In this document: positions 1 to 11,259 of the stretch, piece by piece | How the letters are laid out: each line of letters starts with the position of its first letter | How positions within the stretch are numbered: the stretch's first letter is position 1 | Origin: Doryteuthis pealeii | Lineage: Eukaryota > Mollusca > Cephalopoda > Myopsida > Loliginidae | Length of the DNA stretch: 64,000 bases | Direction of reading: 5' to 3' | Assembly (NCBI GenBank): GCA_023376005.1 | Contig: CM042150.1 | Coordinates: 72,573,494-72,637,493, forward strand | The notes under the pieces: model-generated | Seen by the model: only the letters and a program-made list of their open reading frames with translations | What the model was told of the DNA's origin: nothing | Database searches by the model: none | Position numbers and translations under genes: made by a program

Positions 1-25
1 GAACTGTCCAGCGAGAACGCTTCGG

Positions 26-67
26 TGCAGCAACTGTGGGGTTGCCGGGCACCTAGAAAATGTTTGT
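26..67 (+). pseudogene. gag zinc knuckle (CCHC) remnant
   Basis: Fourteen codons read CSNCGVAGHLENVC, a perfect C-x2-C-x4-H-x4-C nucleocapsid knuckle. It lies at the very start of the window, so the rest of gag is out of view. Knuckles of this type bind the element RNA during particle assembly. The frame is lost soon downstream. Confidence 0.8.
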
Positions 68-324
68 TGAAAACCAAAGGCGGTCACTACCACGGAATTT
101 AAACGTCAATCCAAAATACTCGCCAGTGGGGAAAAGGGTAGTCGAGCACCTGAGAGACGAAGACTACCGGCAGTACCACACCTAGCATGGAGTCGGGGAA
201 GATTCAAAAGAAGCCCCCCAGAACCACCACCTACCCTGGAAATCGAGGTATCTTTAATACCAGAATCCCATGCAGAATTTGGGCGAACTCTGAATAGTAG
301 AATTCATCAACAAAGACACCATAT

Positions 325-629
325 CAACAAGACACCATATCCAGGCCGTCGCAGATACTGGTGCACAAACGTGTTCGAGTGGCCCAGAGATACTGGAAGT
401 ATTAGGTGGCACCAGCAACATTCTGATACCTACCAGCCATAGAATTTGCGGTATCACAAACAACCAACTACGTATTAAAGGCATAGTTTTTATGCGGATC
501 AAGGTTGGGGATAACGAAACCAAACAAGTCGTGTCTGAAAACACCTTAGGATTTTACTTGTCTGAGTCAGCCTTAAAAGACTTGGGACTAATCCCTCTAA
601 ATTTCCCAAGCCAAACCTCAAAAAACTGA
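325..629 (+). pseudogene. Gypsy C aspartic protease segment
   Basis: An open stretch contains ADTGAQTCSSG near 351-383, matching the D-T/S-G catalytic motif of retropepsins, followed by beta-strand-like sequence (ILIPTSHRICGI, FMRIKVG, LGFYLSESALKDLGLIP) typical of the rest of the fold. It ends at a TGA near 627-629. In the family this enzyme cleaves the Gag-Pol precursor as a dimer. It sits between the knuckle and RT as expected, but stops and frame changes separate it from both. Confidence 0.75.
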
Positions 630-736
630 CGTATCAACCTCGGATAACGGGAATGCACCATGCGGATGTCCTCGAAGAACAACATTGTCGGACAAACCAG
701 CTAGTATTCCGTAAGCAATAGGAACCGTTTGGGACA

Positions 737-1492
737 GTGGATATGAGAGTACTACAAGTCAAGCGCATTCAATACCTGTCCCCACCAACCATTACAGGTT
801 ATGACTGGGAGGCCACTGGACATAACGTTTACCCAAGAAGCAAAACCATCAGCAGTGCACACACGGTCCCTTATCATTGGAAAAAGAGGGTAAAAGAAGA
901 CCTGGACCGGGACGTCAGGTTGGGAATCATCGAGCCAGTACCGGCAGGCACACCTACGCTCTGGTGTTCAAGGATGGTGGTCGCGCCAAAGAAGAATGGT
1001 TCGCCCAGGAGAACAGTGGACTTACAGAAATTGAATGCCGCAACGATGAGGGAGACCCATCACACTCCATCCCCATTCAACCAAGTATCCGTCGTGCCCG
1101 CTCGAACCAAGAAGACGGTACTAGACGCTTGGAACGGGTACCATAGTTTACCACTCTCTCCAACAGCGCGAGACGCGACAACATTCATAACAGAATGGGG
1201 TCGTTACCGGTACCTCAGAGCACCCCAAGGTTTTCACGCGTCTGTGGACGGCTACACTCGCCGATTCAATGACATCACGGTGGATATACCCAGGAAGACC
1301 CGCTGCATCGACGACACCCTTCTCTGGGATGGAACCACGGAGTCTGCCTTCTGGCACACACTGGACTACATTACCCACTGTGGCAGAAATGGAATTGTCT
1401 TTAATCCCGACAAATTCCAATTTACATGCGATGAGGTCGAGTTCGCCGGCTTCATAATAACGGCTGATGGCGTAAAGCCGAGTAAAAAATGA
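737..1492 (+). pseudogene. Gypsy C reverse transcriptase
   Basis: The longest intact ORF here, 251 codons. Early residues carry the Gypsy entry sequence (VPYHWKKRVKEDLDRD, then IIEPVPAGTPTLWCSRMVV), followed by VAPKKNGSPRRTVDLQKLN. The first catalytic aspartate is in VLDAWNGYHSL near residue 129, and the second pair in RCIDDTLLW near residues 190-193, where the usual Tyr of YxDD is Cys. FAGFIITADGVKPS near the end is the thumb entry. It stops at a TGA where the domain would run on toward the connection. The family copies element RNA into cDNA; this copy is isolated by stops on both sides. Confidence 0.9.
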
Positions 1493-1722
1493 CGGAAGCT
1501 ATTCTCAACTTCCCTACCCCCACAAACATCACAGGTGTAAGGTCTTGGTTTGGGTTGATAAACCAGGTCTCGTACGCATTCTCACAGGCTTAAGTTATGG
1601 CTCCATTTCGAGAATTATTACGTACAAAGGACCGAAAATTTTATTGGGATACTACACTGAACAATCTTTTTGAAGAATCAAAAAGCACATCGTTCGAAAG
1701 ATTGAGGAGGGGGTAAAAACTT

Positions 1723-2301
1723 TTGAGAAGAACAGGGCGACATGTCTATCCACTGATTACAGTAAAAATGGCATCGGGTACTTTCTCTTCCAAAAGCATT
1801 GCCAATATCCGACGGAATCGGGACCAAACTGTGGAGAACCACTGGAAAATAATCCTGGCGGGATCAAGATTCACCAAGGATGCAGAATCCCGCTACTCCC
1901 CCGTAGAAGATGAAGCTCTGGCATTAATATACGGGTTAGAATCCTGTAGGATGTTTTTACTGGGATGTCCAGATTTACTGGTCACGGTGGATCACCAACC
2001 GCTGGTCAAAATTTTCTCAGACCAGGTCTTGGAAAATATAAAGAATCCTCGCCTATTTTCTTTCAAGGAATGATCGTTGATGTACAAGTTCCGGATTAAG
2101 CACGTCCCAGGTAAACTTAACGCAGCATCTGACTGCACCTCTAGATACCCAACATCACCAGAGCACGGCGGAACAGATATCGAGGCTATTCAGCATATCG
2201 ACCAGACCACGAAGGCATCGGTTATTGCAGCATACACGCATGATCCCAAACTACGAGCTATAACATGGGATAGAATTGTAGCGGCCATCCATCGTCGGTA
2301 G
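1723..2301 (+). pseudogene. Gypsy C RNase H segment, split by a stop
   Basis: The first part (to 2073) reads through SRYSPVEDEALALIYGLESCR, the Glu-bearing motif of retroelement RNase H, and LLVTVDHQPLVKIF, the TDH/VDH motif. After a stop, the same domain continues from 2077 with KFRIKHVPGKLNAASDCTSR, the H-x-P-G-x-x-N-xx-(A)D end where the catalytic Asp normally sits. The RT/RNase H linker upstream, 1493-1722, is decayed (frame shifts, stops). RNase H would remove template RNA during cDNA synthesis. Confidence 0.85.
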
Positions 2302-2320
2302 CCGCTACCGACGATGGATG
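2286..2320. repeat. 16-bp perfect hairpin in the Gypsy RNase H/integrase linker
   Basis: CATCCATCGTCGGTAG at 2286-2301 is followed after CCG by its exact reverse complement at 2305-2320. It straddles the stop that ends the RNase H frame. It looks like a local inverted duplication of coding sequence. Confidence 0.85.
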
Positions 2321-2631
2321 TCGAACGTTGGCATCCGTACATTCAAGATGGATTCCCAGAATCACGCCACGAACTACCGTTAAAAATCCGGCAATTCTGG
2401 CCGATGGCAGACCAACTGTATTGCCTCGAGGGAGTACCCATAAAAGGGGACAGAATCCTGGTACCAAAGCAGCTCAGAGCAGAAGTACTCGAAGCACTGC
2501 ACTACGCTCACCAAGGTGTGAATGGGATGATGGCCAACGCGAGACAGCGTTTATTTTGGCCCGGTTTAGATGCCAGCATGAGACAAAATGTTTTATTAAT
2601 AAATCCACACGAAATTCCTATTACAGATTAG
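2314..2631 (+). pseudogene. Gypsy C integrase zinc-binding head, truncated
   Basis: The ORF reads LPLKIRQFWPMADQLYCLEG, then VPKQLRAEVLEALHYAHQGV and RQRLFWPGLDASM, the H-x-H part of the HHCC zinc-binding module that opens Gypsy integrases. The C-C half and the DDE core are absent; the element ends here and unrelated AT-rich DNA follows. It is separated from RNase H by the hairpin at 2286-2320. Confidence 0.8.
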
Positions 2632-2836
2632 CAGAAATATTTGGTGAAACGTTATCGTTTCATAATGTTTGAGGGATAAAAATGAACTACTGATACTTTA
2701 AAATCCTTTAAGCACCCCTGCCTCAGTTTTGTACCGGTCGTTTTCTTTACCCGAAGAGCAGACAGTCTTATCGGTAGTATCAGTTAAGTGAACAGTATAA
2801 CGACGTTACCTCGTAAACCCAAACACCAAACACGTT

Positions 2837-2975
2837 TGTTAATATATTTGAATGAAACGGAGTAAAGTCGGAGTAAAGTCGGAGTACGTGTTAAGAAGCC
2901 ATGTTTATTATGTGCAGGGTTTCACACTAGACACAACCACAGGTCTATTACCTGTTGAACTGCTGATAAAATTAA
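2837..2975 (-). mobile_element. Solo LTR of Gypsy family B
   Basis: Read on the minus strand this segment contains ATAATAAACATGGCTTCTTA and ends in ATATATTAACA, the same core and end as the LTRs at 51682-51795 and 62411-62548. ACTTTACTCCG is tandemly repeated near its 3' end. No internal Gypsy B sequence adjoins it, so it is a solo LTR or detached fragment. Confidence 0.7.
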
Positions 2976-4079
2976 AATTAAATACGAGGCTTAGCAGAGT
3001 ACATCCGTACCTCTGTGTATGTACAAAAACAAGTTGTAGCAAAAGGAAGGTATGATCAACATGCATCATTTGTAGTCAGTGAATGGGAGATTTATATTAC
3101 ATTTATAAATTCTAAAACATTATTGATTAAAACATCAATGAAAAATACAAAAGTTGAACTTTTGATATCACATTTCTGCGAAAATAAGCTAACAATTAAA
3201 TAAAAAAAAAATAAATAAATAAAAGGATGAATATTTTTTCTTATTTACGTCTAAGTTTCACAATGTTACATTAGGTCCTACAATCGACTTTACCAAAATA
3301 TTGATTTTATTTACATATGTAAAATTATCTTTCCCAAAAAAAGAAGAAAAAAATACCGAGAAATTTATTGTTCACTATATGAGGGATCAATGCGCGAAAC
3401 AAAAACTGACGAAAACATAAAAAAAAATTTTTTTCATTTAGAGTAAACATTTATTTAGAATAAAAGATCTTATAATACTTCATAAACCGAATTAATTGTA
3501 TTAAAATTGGATTATTAGTTTATTTTTACTGATATTTTGAAAAAATTATTTCTTTGCAAGGTGCGTGAATTTGTAGATCTCTATCATTATTTTTTAAATC
3601 TCTTTTTTATTCTATCAGAAATATTTTTCCTTTGTTTAAGTACAAAGTCTCGTTTTTGTAGCTGGGCAGCTGCAAATTTTTATGAGTACCGATTGTGATC
3701 AAATGGTTTGCAGGCACGAAACGATCTACGCTAGTTGCAGCTAATTAACGCTACACGAAATTCGATTTTAGTAGCCGTGCGAGAATGAGTGAAGAAAGAA
3801 CCAGGTGAGAATGTAGACAGAAAGAGAGAATGAGAGTTTGTGTATTATTGTTCACTTCTTAATGATGGAAAGCCCAACGATTCAAAGAACAGTAGCTGAA
3901 ATCACACTTGTCATGGAAACAGTACATGAATATAAAGTTGTATGGATAAAGCGCGCCGATACAAAATGTAATCGAGTTCATCATTATAATTCATCCAAAC
4001 GAAAAATTAACAATTGTTGTATAATCATTAAAGTAGAGAACATAATCACTCAATAGTTCAAATCAATGACTTGGATATA
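2976..4079. other. AT-rich DNA, nothing recognised
   Basis: Short ORFs of about 60-70 codons occur here but show no motif or skewed codon use, and A/T runs dominate. No repeat partner was seen in the window. Confidence 0.5.
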
Positions 4080-4112
4080 CTTCTTTCTCTCCTCTCTCCC
4101 CCCTCTCTTCCT

Positions 4113-4153
<41 letters not shown>

Positions 4154-4210
4154 TTCGCACACATACACACACACACACACATATATATATGTGTGTGTGT
4201 GTGTGTGTGC
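4080..4210. repeat. Compound microsatellite (CT)n-(CA)n-(TA)n-(TG)n
   Basis: A pyrimidine tract of CT repeats runs to about 4153, then CA repeats, a short TATATA centre and TG repeats to about 4209. The CA-TA-TG part is self-complementary and can fold as a long hairpin. ORFs reported through it on either strand are low-complexity artefacts. Confidence 0.9.
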
Positions 4211-5149
4211 ATTAGGAAGAAATGGAAATGAATCCAACAATATGTGGAAAAGTAATAAATATACGAAAACAAGAGTCGTAAAGATATATCAATAGTTGAA
4301 AATTATTGTCAGGTTTAAAAGGTTTCGATTATTAAATATATCTCAAATATATATCTATAAATATATCTAAAATATATACCTATTATCTTCCTCAGAACAT
4401 TCAAATATCACCTGTTGATGCTGGAATTTGTTAATTAAGTGATATTTAAACAATCACTATAAGTATCTACTAAATATAACGAATAAATTTATTAAAATAT
4501 TTCAAATATAACTAATAAACAATTTATTTAAATATCTAAACATTTAAGCATCTGCCACAAATATCTAATAAATATAACTAATGTATGTATGTGTATCAGA
4601 TGGAGCCTGACGTGGCAATATTATAAAATAACTTATTCCGACGCATGTTAATGTGTGGAGTTTTAAGTATTTTAATGTTAGGTTTTAAACCTAACATTAA
4701 ACATAATCGCCGGTTATTTCTGGTGTGTATTCTCAGGTTTTCCTTCTAACCCCATTATATTTGCTGGTCGAGCTGAAAAGAAATTAAAGAAAGGAAAAGG
4801 AAGAGACAAAGACAAAAGGCAGTTTTAGGATTCAGACGTTATTCGTGGGTCATGTTAAACTATCTCGTGGAGAGGAATTTTTCCCCGTCCAGTAATTGTG
4901 TCTGATCCCAGTCGAGGCCCGAGTCCGAATGGCAGAGTGATTATCTTGGTGGTTGGAACTGGGTCCTTTTTCCTGCGCATGACCAAAGGTTCTTTCTGTC
5001 TGAGGATTCATTGGAGATTGTTATTCTTTTTTTTTATTTTAATACTTTTTTAATCCCCACAAATATATGACATAAGAGAAAATTCTAAAACTTTATGCAT
5101 GTATGAGTGTAATGAAAGCCCTATGTTTGCGATATTGAATCATTTTAAA
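4211..5149. other. AT-rich repeats, nothing coding recognised
   Basis: Degenerate ATATCTAA/AAATATCT units fill about 4320-4590. After the 4671 palindrome comes a more balanced stretch (about 4840-5000) with a weak tRNA-like look that I could not support. No coding motif. Confidence 0.4.
4671..4701. repeat. 31-bp palindrome
   Basis: TTTAATGTTAGGTTT at 4671-4685 pairs with AAACCTAACATTAAA at 4687-4701 around one central T, giving a 15-bp stem. No flanking duplication or gene was seen. Confidence 0.8.
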
Positions 5150-5585
5150 TAATGGATATTATAATTTTCAATGTTAGTTTAAAAATTGAATAAATATTTC
5201 AAGGAATTTGAATGAGTAATAAATATTGGTAATGTTCATCAGATGTTTATGTCCTCCGAGTATACTCCGTTTAATTCGAAAATATTAACATGATTGCAGC
5301 AATGAGATAAGAACATTCATCCGAAAAAAGGATTATGACACCGACCAAAACTTATGTCAAGTTTTTGGAAGAAAAAGTTGTGCCAAGTTTTTTGGACGAA
5401 AAAACCTTTTTGGGCGAATTAAACTAAAATTCCTAACGCTGAACGCAACCGGAAATGTTCGAAAAAAATATATACTTGCAGTAAAAATAATTGTTCTCTG
5501 GAACAAACAAGTAAGTGTTTTAATACTATATTTAATAATATTGTATTTCACATTCTGTAAATTGTTTATAGTAGTATTTTTGAAA

Positions 5586-6320
5586 ATGAACAACGTTAGT
5601 GAGCCGTCGGTGTGTTGGACCACAGAAAATTTGGTAGAGTCATTCAGATTTTTCAAACAAAGGTGTAGGCTATACTTTTCGGTGAACATTCCAGTCAACA
5701 AACAGGTTGCCCACATTCTGTTTTCTGTAGAAGAGGGCCTATGAAGGTTCAACTCATGGACTTTCGCGGACGAAGCCGACGAAAATAACCCACAGGTTGG
5801 TTGGCGGAAGTTTGAAGAACGTTTAGACCCCTAGATAAACTTTCACATCTCTCGTTTGTCCCTTCGACAGAGAAGCACTGAAAGTATTGACGACTTTTTA
5901 GCAAGGTGCAGGTTACAGGCGTAGAAGTGCAAGTTCCGAAATAACATTGATACCGAGATAGGGCTATTAGAACAGGCTATCTACGGAACCAAACACACGG
6001 AGTTGCAAAGGAATCTATGGGAAAAGGGGGAAAGTCTAATACTGGAAGAAGCACAAAATATAGGCAGAGCCTACGAAGCTTCAAAAGGCCACATGAAGCA
6101 AATGGCGGAAATCAAGAATGGAGAAAGCCAGGAAATTGGCTCTGTAAAATACAGTAGCTGCAAGCGATGCGGCAGCAGGCAGCCCACCAGAAGGATAAGT
6201 GTCCTGCTTAGGGTACTACATGCTCAGCATGTGGACGAAAAAATCTCTGGGCTAAAGTCTGCGACAACAGACAAGAAAATAAAGGAAGACGCTCACATAA
6301 ACGAATCAAACAAAAGGTAA
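5586..6320 (+). pseudogene. Gypsy B gag, copy 1
   Basis: Starts at the ATG of MNNVSEPSVCWTTENLVESF and is open to a TGA near 5744, then continues across frame changes through NNPQVGWRKFEERL, KFRNNIDTEIGLLEQAIYG and AYEASKGHMKQMAEIKNG to the zinc-knuckle region. There CSACGRKNLWAKVC at 6221-6262 keeps three Cys of the CCHC knuckle, but the His is Leu. Gag would form the particle shell and bind RNA. The same protein is readable in copy 2 at 52091-53046. Confidence 0.85.
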
Positions 6321-6419
6321 CCAACTTTAAACCTGGGAACAAGAAGATCCAGTGATGTCAGCAGTATAGACACTATGATAAAAAAAGTAGTAACAATGTT
6401 TACTCAGTAAATACCTATC

Positions 6420-6775
6420 AGGATAACCAGGAAATGTACAATCAGTTTGCACAAATGACATTTGATAAAATCAAGCGGCAAGAAAAAATACATTATGACT
6501 GAGGTCTTCGCAGACCTTACTATTAAGCGTCCCAACCTATCAGGAACCCACATACTAAAAGCCAAGGTTGACATATGAGCTAAAGGAAATACACTCCTCT
6601 TACGTGTTTACCGCAAGATGTTTCCTCATAAAGTCAGCAATTCTGGACAGCCACTCCCTGTTACAACGCATAAAGAGTCAACTATTACTGACTGCATCCA
6701 ATGGATCCAGCATCTCTCAACATGGTCCCATCAACATAGAATGTACCTTCAAGGGAGAATTTAAATCACTCAAGT
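6420..6775 (+). pseudogene. Gypsy B protease, copy 1, catalytic triad destroyed
   Basis: Aligns with the protease of copy 2 at 58378-58611. Where copy 2 reads KAKVDTGAEGNTLPLR, this copy reads KAKVDI followed by a stop, so the D-T-G triad is lost. Downstream MFPHKVSNSGQP and THKEST are shared by both copies. Confidence 0.75.
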
Positions 6776-7148
6776 TTTTTTGTTGTGGTAACATCAGAAG
6801 GACCTACCATACTAGGACTGGCACCACTTAGAGACCTGGAACTAGTTATGATGCACTGCCTCATCAAAGATAAACAAGCTCGTATTAACTCTGTAAAAGA
6901 CCTGAGAAACATGTATCCGGATCAGTTCGACCAAATAGGCAGTTTCACATTCTGTAGTTTTCTGTAGAGAGGGCCTAAGAAGGTTCAACTCATGGACTTT
7001 CGCGGACGAAGCCGACGGAAACCGTACAACCCACGCACCCAGTAAATGCCCCATCCATATGAAAGATGAGATCGAACCTAAACTAGATGGCATGATGAAA
7101 CAATGTATCATGTGCAAAGTAAGCGAGCCCACAGAATGGGTGAACAGT
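6776..7148 (+). pseudogene. Gypsy B RT N-terminus, copy 1
   Basis: Readable pieces match copy 2: GNIRRTYH, LELVMMHCLIKDKQARINSV, then HMKDEIEPKLDGMMKQCIMC and a PTEWVNSLVY-like end. The palm domain with catalytic Asp residues is absent because sequence homology switches to the LINE just after. Confidence 0.75.
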
Positions 7149-7189
7149 CTGGTATATTTATCGTTGACTCCATTGACTCAACTACATTT

Positions 7190-7951
7190 GTAACAATTTC
7201 GTATACAAGGAGAAGCCATGATATTATCGGAATAAAAACATGCTAAAAGCACCATACCTTGTATTTCCCCAGCAGAGGAAAACGATCGATCTTGTAGAGT
7301 TTTGGGTGTCTCTTTTACTTGATTGGTATCTTTCAAAGATCCATCAAATCAACGTTCCAAACTTTTCACTGGAACTTTTGACACAGTAGGATTCTTTCAC
7401 CACCTCCTTCGAAATTAATATTTTGGTTTCTTCCCTTTCTTAAGGGAGAAACTTCTGGTCTTCTTGGGTTTAAATTTTATTCTATACCAGATAATCAGAT
7501 CATCCATAAAGCTTATTTTCGGGTTGTAGATGCTTTGGATGATAATATTGTTGTGTCATCCATGAAAGCCTTCACTGGTAGCATTTAATAATCTCAACAA
7601 TGCCTGCTTTACTTTGAGAAGCAGCTGCATTGATAGAACGAAAAGTATTGGGGAAACTGAACATCCCATTGCAATTCCAACCTCAAGTCTAGTCTAGTTA
7701 GTTGTGAAATATTTTGTGGTGAACTGCTTGAGTAATCCATCGAAATAAGTACCGAGCATATTGGATATTTCCCCCGAAACATGGTACATTTGAATGGACA
7801 AATGTATCATCTGGTGGGGTGGGGGTACCGATCCTTATTAGTTTTAGCTTTTTGAATAGCTATTTCCCATGCTCTAAGCAACAAGTTGGAATATCATATT
7901 CTTCTTTTGATGCACATTATCATCTAGTCGCACTGACAGCACGGATTCCCA

Positions 7952-8020
<69 letters not shown>

Positions 8021-9340
8021 CGCCAACCTTTCATCGACTAAACATGTTCCAGTATCTGTGGTCTATACTTACACAGGGTTCAGGTTGGAATACCACTCTT
8101 CTGTCCAGAAGTATCAATATACTTGTTTATGAGAAGGTACCTGGTAAGTCCTGGTGCCAAAACCGCGAAAAATATCTTTCCTTCTACATTAAGGATTGAG
8201 ATTTGACGTAATTGGTTGATGTCCCTTGAGTTCTGTTCTTTGAGCATGATCGCTGATATGACTTAGTATGTAGTCATTTCAAAATATTGGGGATATTTTT
8301 TGTATAGGAGGAAAGGTATTCCATTCGGGCCAGGTGTAGATTTATATCTACTTTTGCTGACTAATGTCGAACATCACTTTATCGCCGGCTGACCAAAACA
8401 GGTTACTATTACATTCTAGCTGGTTATGTCGCCTGGGGTCAGAGTACGTATCTCTCAGATGTTTTTCTAGAACATTTTGCTCTGTTTTGAACACGCTTGA
8501 TTTTGGCTGATCAAATATGTTCCTTGCATATTTATATGATTTCTGGAAGAAACGCGCTTGCTCTTTCCATCGTTTTACTTGTCTCTTTCTCAGGTTTTCT
8601 GTCCTGCTGAGAGTATTGTGTTTTTCTTTAAGGTCTGGTCAGATTTTAAGCAGACCTTACTTTTCGTCGAAATTGGCAGAGCGGAGTTGCCGTTTTAGGC
8701 TTTTCTTCTTATTCCTGAGATCCTGCATCAATCTTTGCAGTCTGTTCTTTTTGGCTGGTGGTTTACTATTCGTTTCTTTCACACCGTAGATTTTCTTGCA
8801 GATCCTCTAGGTGGTATTGCCCATTTTCGTTTAGTCGATGGTTAAACTGCCTTTTTCTCAGTTCTTTGTAAAGTGTCTTCCTTATGATGTGGTCAAACAT
8901 GCTCCAAGATTCCGAATCGCTCGCTGGTGAAGATTTGATTCTTGGCAGTTTGGGTTGCGTCTCATCCTTTGATCTAACAGCTTGAATATCATCATCACTG
9001 TAGTTTGCTTCTTAGCTTTGGTATTCCGACGTCTTATCTGCGATGACAGCGCGCTGCTCTTGAGTCGCTATCTGAGAAGCACAACCCATTTTTGTTGGGT
9101 AAACCTTTGCTTCTTTCAGGGAACTGAATTTCCGACTACAGACACATGGGAAGTCCGCGCGGTTTTCTTTTTTCGTGATCCGTTTTTCATTCTGGGTTCG
9201 TTGTCAATCATTCCGATTAGATCCTTCATCCTCCCTTCCTTTAGATATATCCTGAGAGCATTTTTCTTTACTTCTGTCTGTAGCGTATATTTCATGAACT
9301 CTGGGTGGCTGGCCCGCCGAGATCATCTGGTCTGACGTAG
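7190..9340 (-). pseudogene. R2-like LINE ORF, heavily decayed
   Basis: Read on the minus strand from about 9340 to 7190, the pieces follow one protein in order. The N-terminus has FPCVCSRKFSSLKEAKVY with a final Cys (9081-9146), a degenerate CCHC-type finger with Tyr at a His position. A basic spacer follows (RKRQVKRWKEQA; DTYSDPRRHNQLE). RT motifs are PNGIPF (about 8320), ISILNVEGKIFFAVLAPGLT, YIDTSDQKSGIP, and FMDDLII at 7499-7510 (the YADD box as FMDD), then FKPKKTRSFSLKKGK and PVKSL. The family reverse-transcribes its own RNA at a nicked target. A CT tract (7955-8017) and many stops interrupt it. The clade is near R2/HERO-type elements; the exact name is uncertain. Confidence 0.75.
7955..8017. 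repeat. (CT)n microsatellite
   Basis: Uninterrupted CT dinucleotides over 63 bp, lying inside the decayed LINE ORF. The upstream flank (TCGCACTGACAGCA, then GACTCT) resembles 63737-63768, suggesting a shared small repeat carrying the tract. Confidence 0.9.
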
Positions 9341-10269
9341 GAATTCGATTGAATTGCGATAAAAAGCCGCTAAAATCAAAAAAAGATGAAATACTGACCA
9401 AAATTTAATACAAAGTTGTTGAAGAGTAATAAACGTAACCTGCTGTGAAGAAATCTGTTAACTTTAGAGATTGGTGTAAGGACATTTTCATAGTCACTAG
9501 TCATGATTGTCACTACTGCAGTGTTTGGTATTCACTACCTACTGGAACTCACCTTTTTATTCCTGTGTATTTTAAAAAGATAAACTCTTCTCATTTGACT
9601 TTTGGTCTTTTAAAAGTGAAACCGTTCGTTACATTTCTGTGTTTGGATTTTAAAAAGGCTATCGTAGTGATGTTTCAATCCATCTAATGTGATTGTTTTA
9701 CAACTGTATGGATAGGTACAAAAGAGGTGAATGGCCTCTGTATGATCTAAATTTCATTAAAAATTAATGTCGTTGATTTAACCATTTTAATTTGTTAAAG
9801 AACTTACCTTTCTCAAAATAGACCATCGTAGTCTCATTAGTTTTACCAGTAAGATAATAATGGGAAATATTTTCTCACCTTAAGACAATTTTGAAAAGTC
9901 AATGAATCCGGTTGTTCTTTTGTACAATGTTGACTGGGCCCAATCCTAACACGGTCTTTGATGCCGAGCGCTCGCTTTTTGGAATCCGAACACATTTCGA
10001 AAGACAGATAATTTCATTTGTTGCTCTTGAAGTCCATTTGCGATTGCTGATGATCCTAAGTGTAAAAAAATAAATAAATTGATTATAGGAAAATTAATTC
10101 CCTTTTTTAAATTCCAGAATATTTTTCAAGATTGGAAACAATAAAGGAAATTTCCAAGATAAGAAACAATCACATTGTAGTTGAACGCTATTAACTCTCG
10201 GGTTTGTAGTGGAGGTTATTGTGCCGATGACTGAAGTTTGTCTTCGTATGTTTGTCGTATTTGAACACC
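9341..10269. other. Between two LINE remnants; nothing firm
   Basis: Probably includes the 5' leader of the R2-like LINE and the 3' part of the RTE-like one, both on the minus strand, but I could not read a continuous frame. An 80-codon plus-strand ORF at 9445-9687 has no recognisable motif. Confidence 0.4.
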
Positions 10270-11000
10270 ATAACACTCGCTAATATGAGTAAGAGGAATC
10301 AATTTAGACACTTTCGGACAGAGGAAATGTAGCTTTATCTTATCAGAGAGATCAACTTTCCATATGATCAATAATGTTAATGGCAGTTCATGCCTTTCCT
10401 ATGCGTATATTGATATTACTTTCTGTAGATGAAATATTGCTCCCTAGGTATATGAACTGGTCTACTAATTCAATCCAGTGTAGTGATGTCTCCATCTTGT
10501 TTAAAATACATAATCTCCGTTTTATCTGAGTTCACATAGAGGCCAATGCCTCTTGCTGCCTTCTCCAAGCTATGCAGTAGTAATTCGGCTGGGACAGATG
10601 TAATTGTGAGAAGCGCTAGATCATCTGCGTAATCTGTATCGGTGATAATGTCTGCGGGATATCGTTTGCTTCTTGTCTTCTTTAATATTAAACCTTTTTC
10701 CTTCGTTAGATGTTATGACATTCGTAGTCTGCAGACTAGGCAGATTATAAATAAAAATGGTGCTAATGTATCTCCTTGCGACAACGTCAAAAATCTGCCA
10801 CGATCAGGTGAACAAATTATTGTTTACCTGTCTTTGAAAAGCATCATTATAACGGTTACAGATTCAACGTGGAGACAATATGCTAGAAGTATTTGCTCCA
10901 TATTTCCTCTGAGTATGGAGTCTAATGCATTGGAAAAATATACAAGCAATTGTGTTGCTTCGAGATTTCTTCCATGTATTCCCACAGAGATTTGATGAAT
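10270..11000 (-). pseudogene. RTE-like LINE reverse transcriptase fragment
   Basis: On the minus strand the pieces are SPDRGRFLTLSQGDTLAPF (about 10800-10750), then RYPADIITDTDYADDLALL with YADD at 10620-10631, then LLHSLEKAARGIGLYVNSDK and FIYLGSNISSTESNINIRIG. These match palm motifs 4-6 of non-LTR RTs with the QGDTLAP signature. Frame shifts fall between each block and neither endonuclease nor 3' end is visible. The clade (RTE/R4-like) is inferred from these short signatures. Confidence 0.75.
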
Positions 11001-11225
11001 AGTTGTGGATCAATTTTTCCAAAATTTGTTTTGATTTTTCCTACTTTTGGTCAAATGCGATTGAGAAATAGGACATTATAAACCCTAACAACAATAAACC
11101 TTAGCTATTAGTTTGTTTGTCTTTTTTTATTACGTAGGGTTTCTTTTTTATGTTATCTCGTTTTTCCCTAACACCTTGGACTCACAGGGAACTGTATATT
11201 TAGCCCTTTGTTTCGTATGCATTCA

Positions 11226-11259
<34 letters not shown>

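Larger units (their letters stand above)
1..2631 (+). mobile_element. Ty3/Gypsy retrotransposon remnant (family C), left end outside window
   Basis: The canonical order of a Gypsy polyprotein is readable on the plus strand: zinc knuckle of gag, aspartic protease, reverse transcriptase, RNase H and the zinc-binding start of integrase. All parts are separated by stops or frame changes, so no polyprotein can be made. The copy stops abruptly in the integrase head near 2630; the catalytic core and 3' LTR are missing. The 5' LTR and most of gag lie outside the window. Order and motifs are seen directly; assignment to Ty3/Gypsy follows from the PR-RT-RH-INT order. Confidence 0.9.
5150..7148 (+). mobile_element. 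Ty3/Gypsy family B, copy 1 (5' part only)
   Basis: An LTR end (CTCCGAGTATACTCCGTTTA to ATATTAACA) finishes at 5290 and is followed by a degenerate primer-binding site, TGATTGCAGCAATGAGATAA; copy 2 has TGGTGGCAGCGATAAG. Gag, protease and the N-terminus of RT follow in order and align closely with copy 2. The copy stops inside RT near 7148, exactly where a minus-strand LINE remnant begins, so it was truncated by rearrangement. It provides the intact outline used to find the insertions in copy 2. Confidence 0.85.

Noticed and set aside
4058..4295. Three ORFs across the microsatellite
   Set aside because: They translate CT, CA and TG repeats in several frames.
4900..4975. tRNA-like segment (TGGCAGAGTGATTATC)
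   Set aside because: The possible boxes are far too close and no cloverleaf closes.
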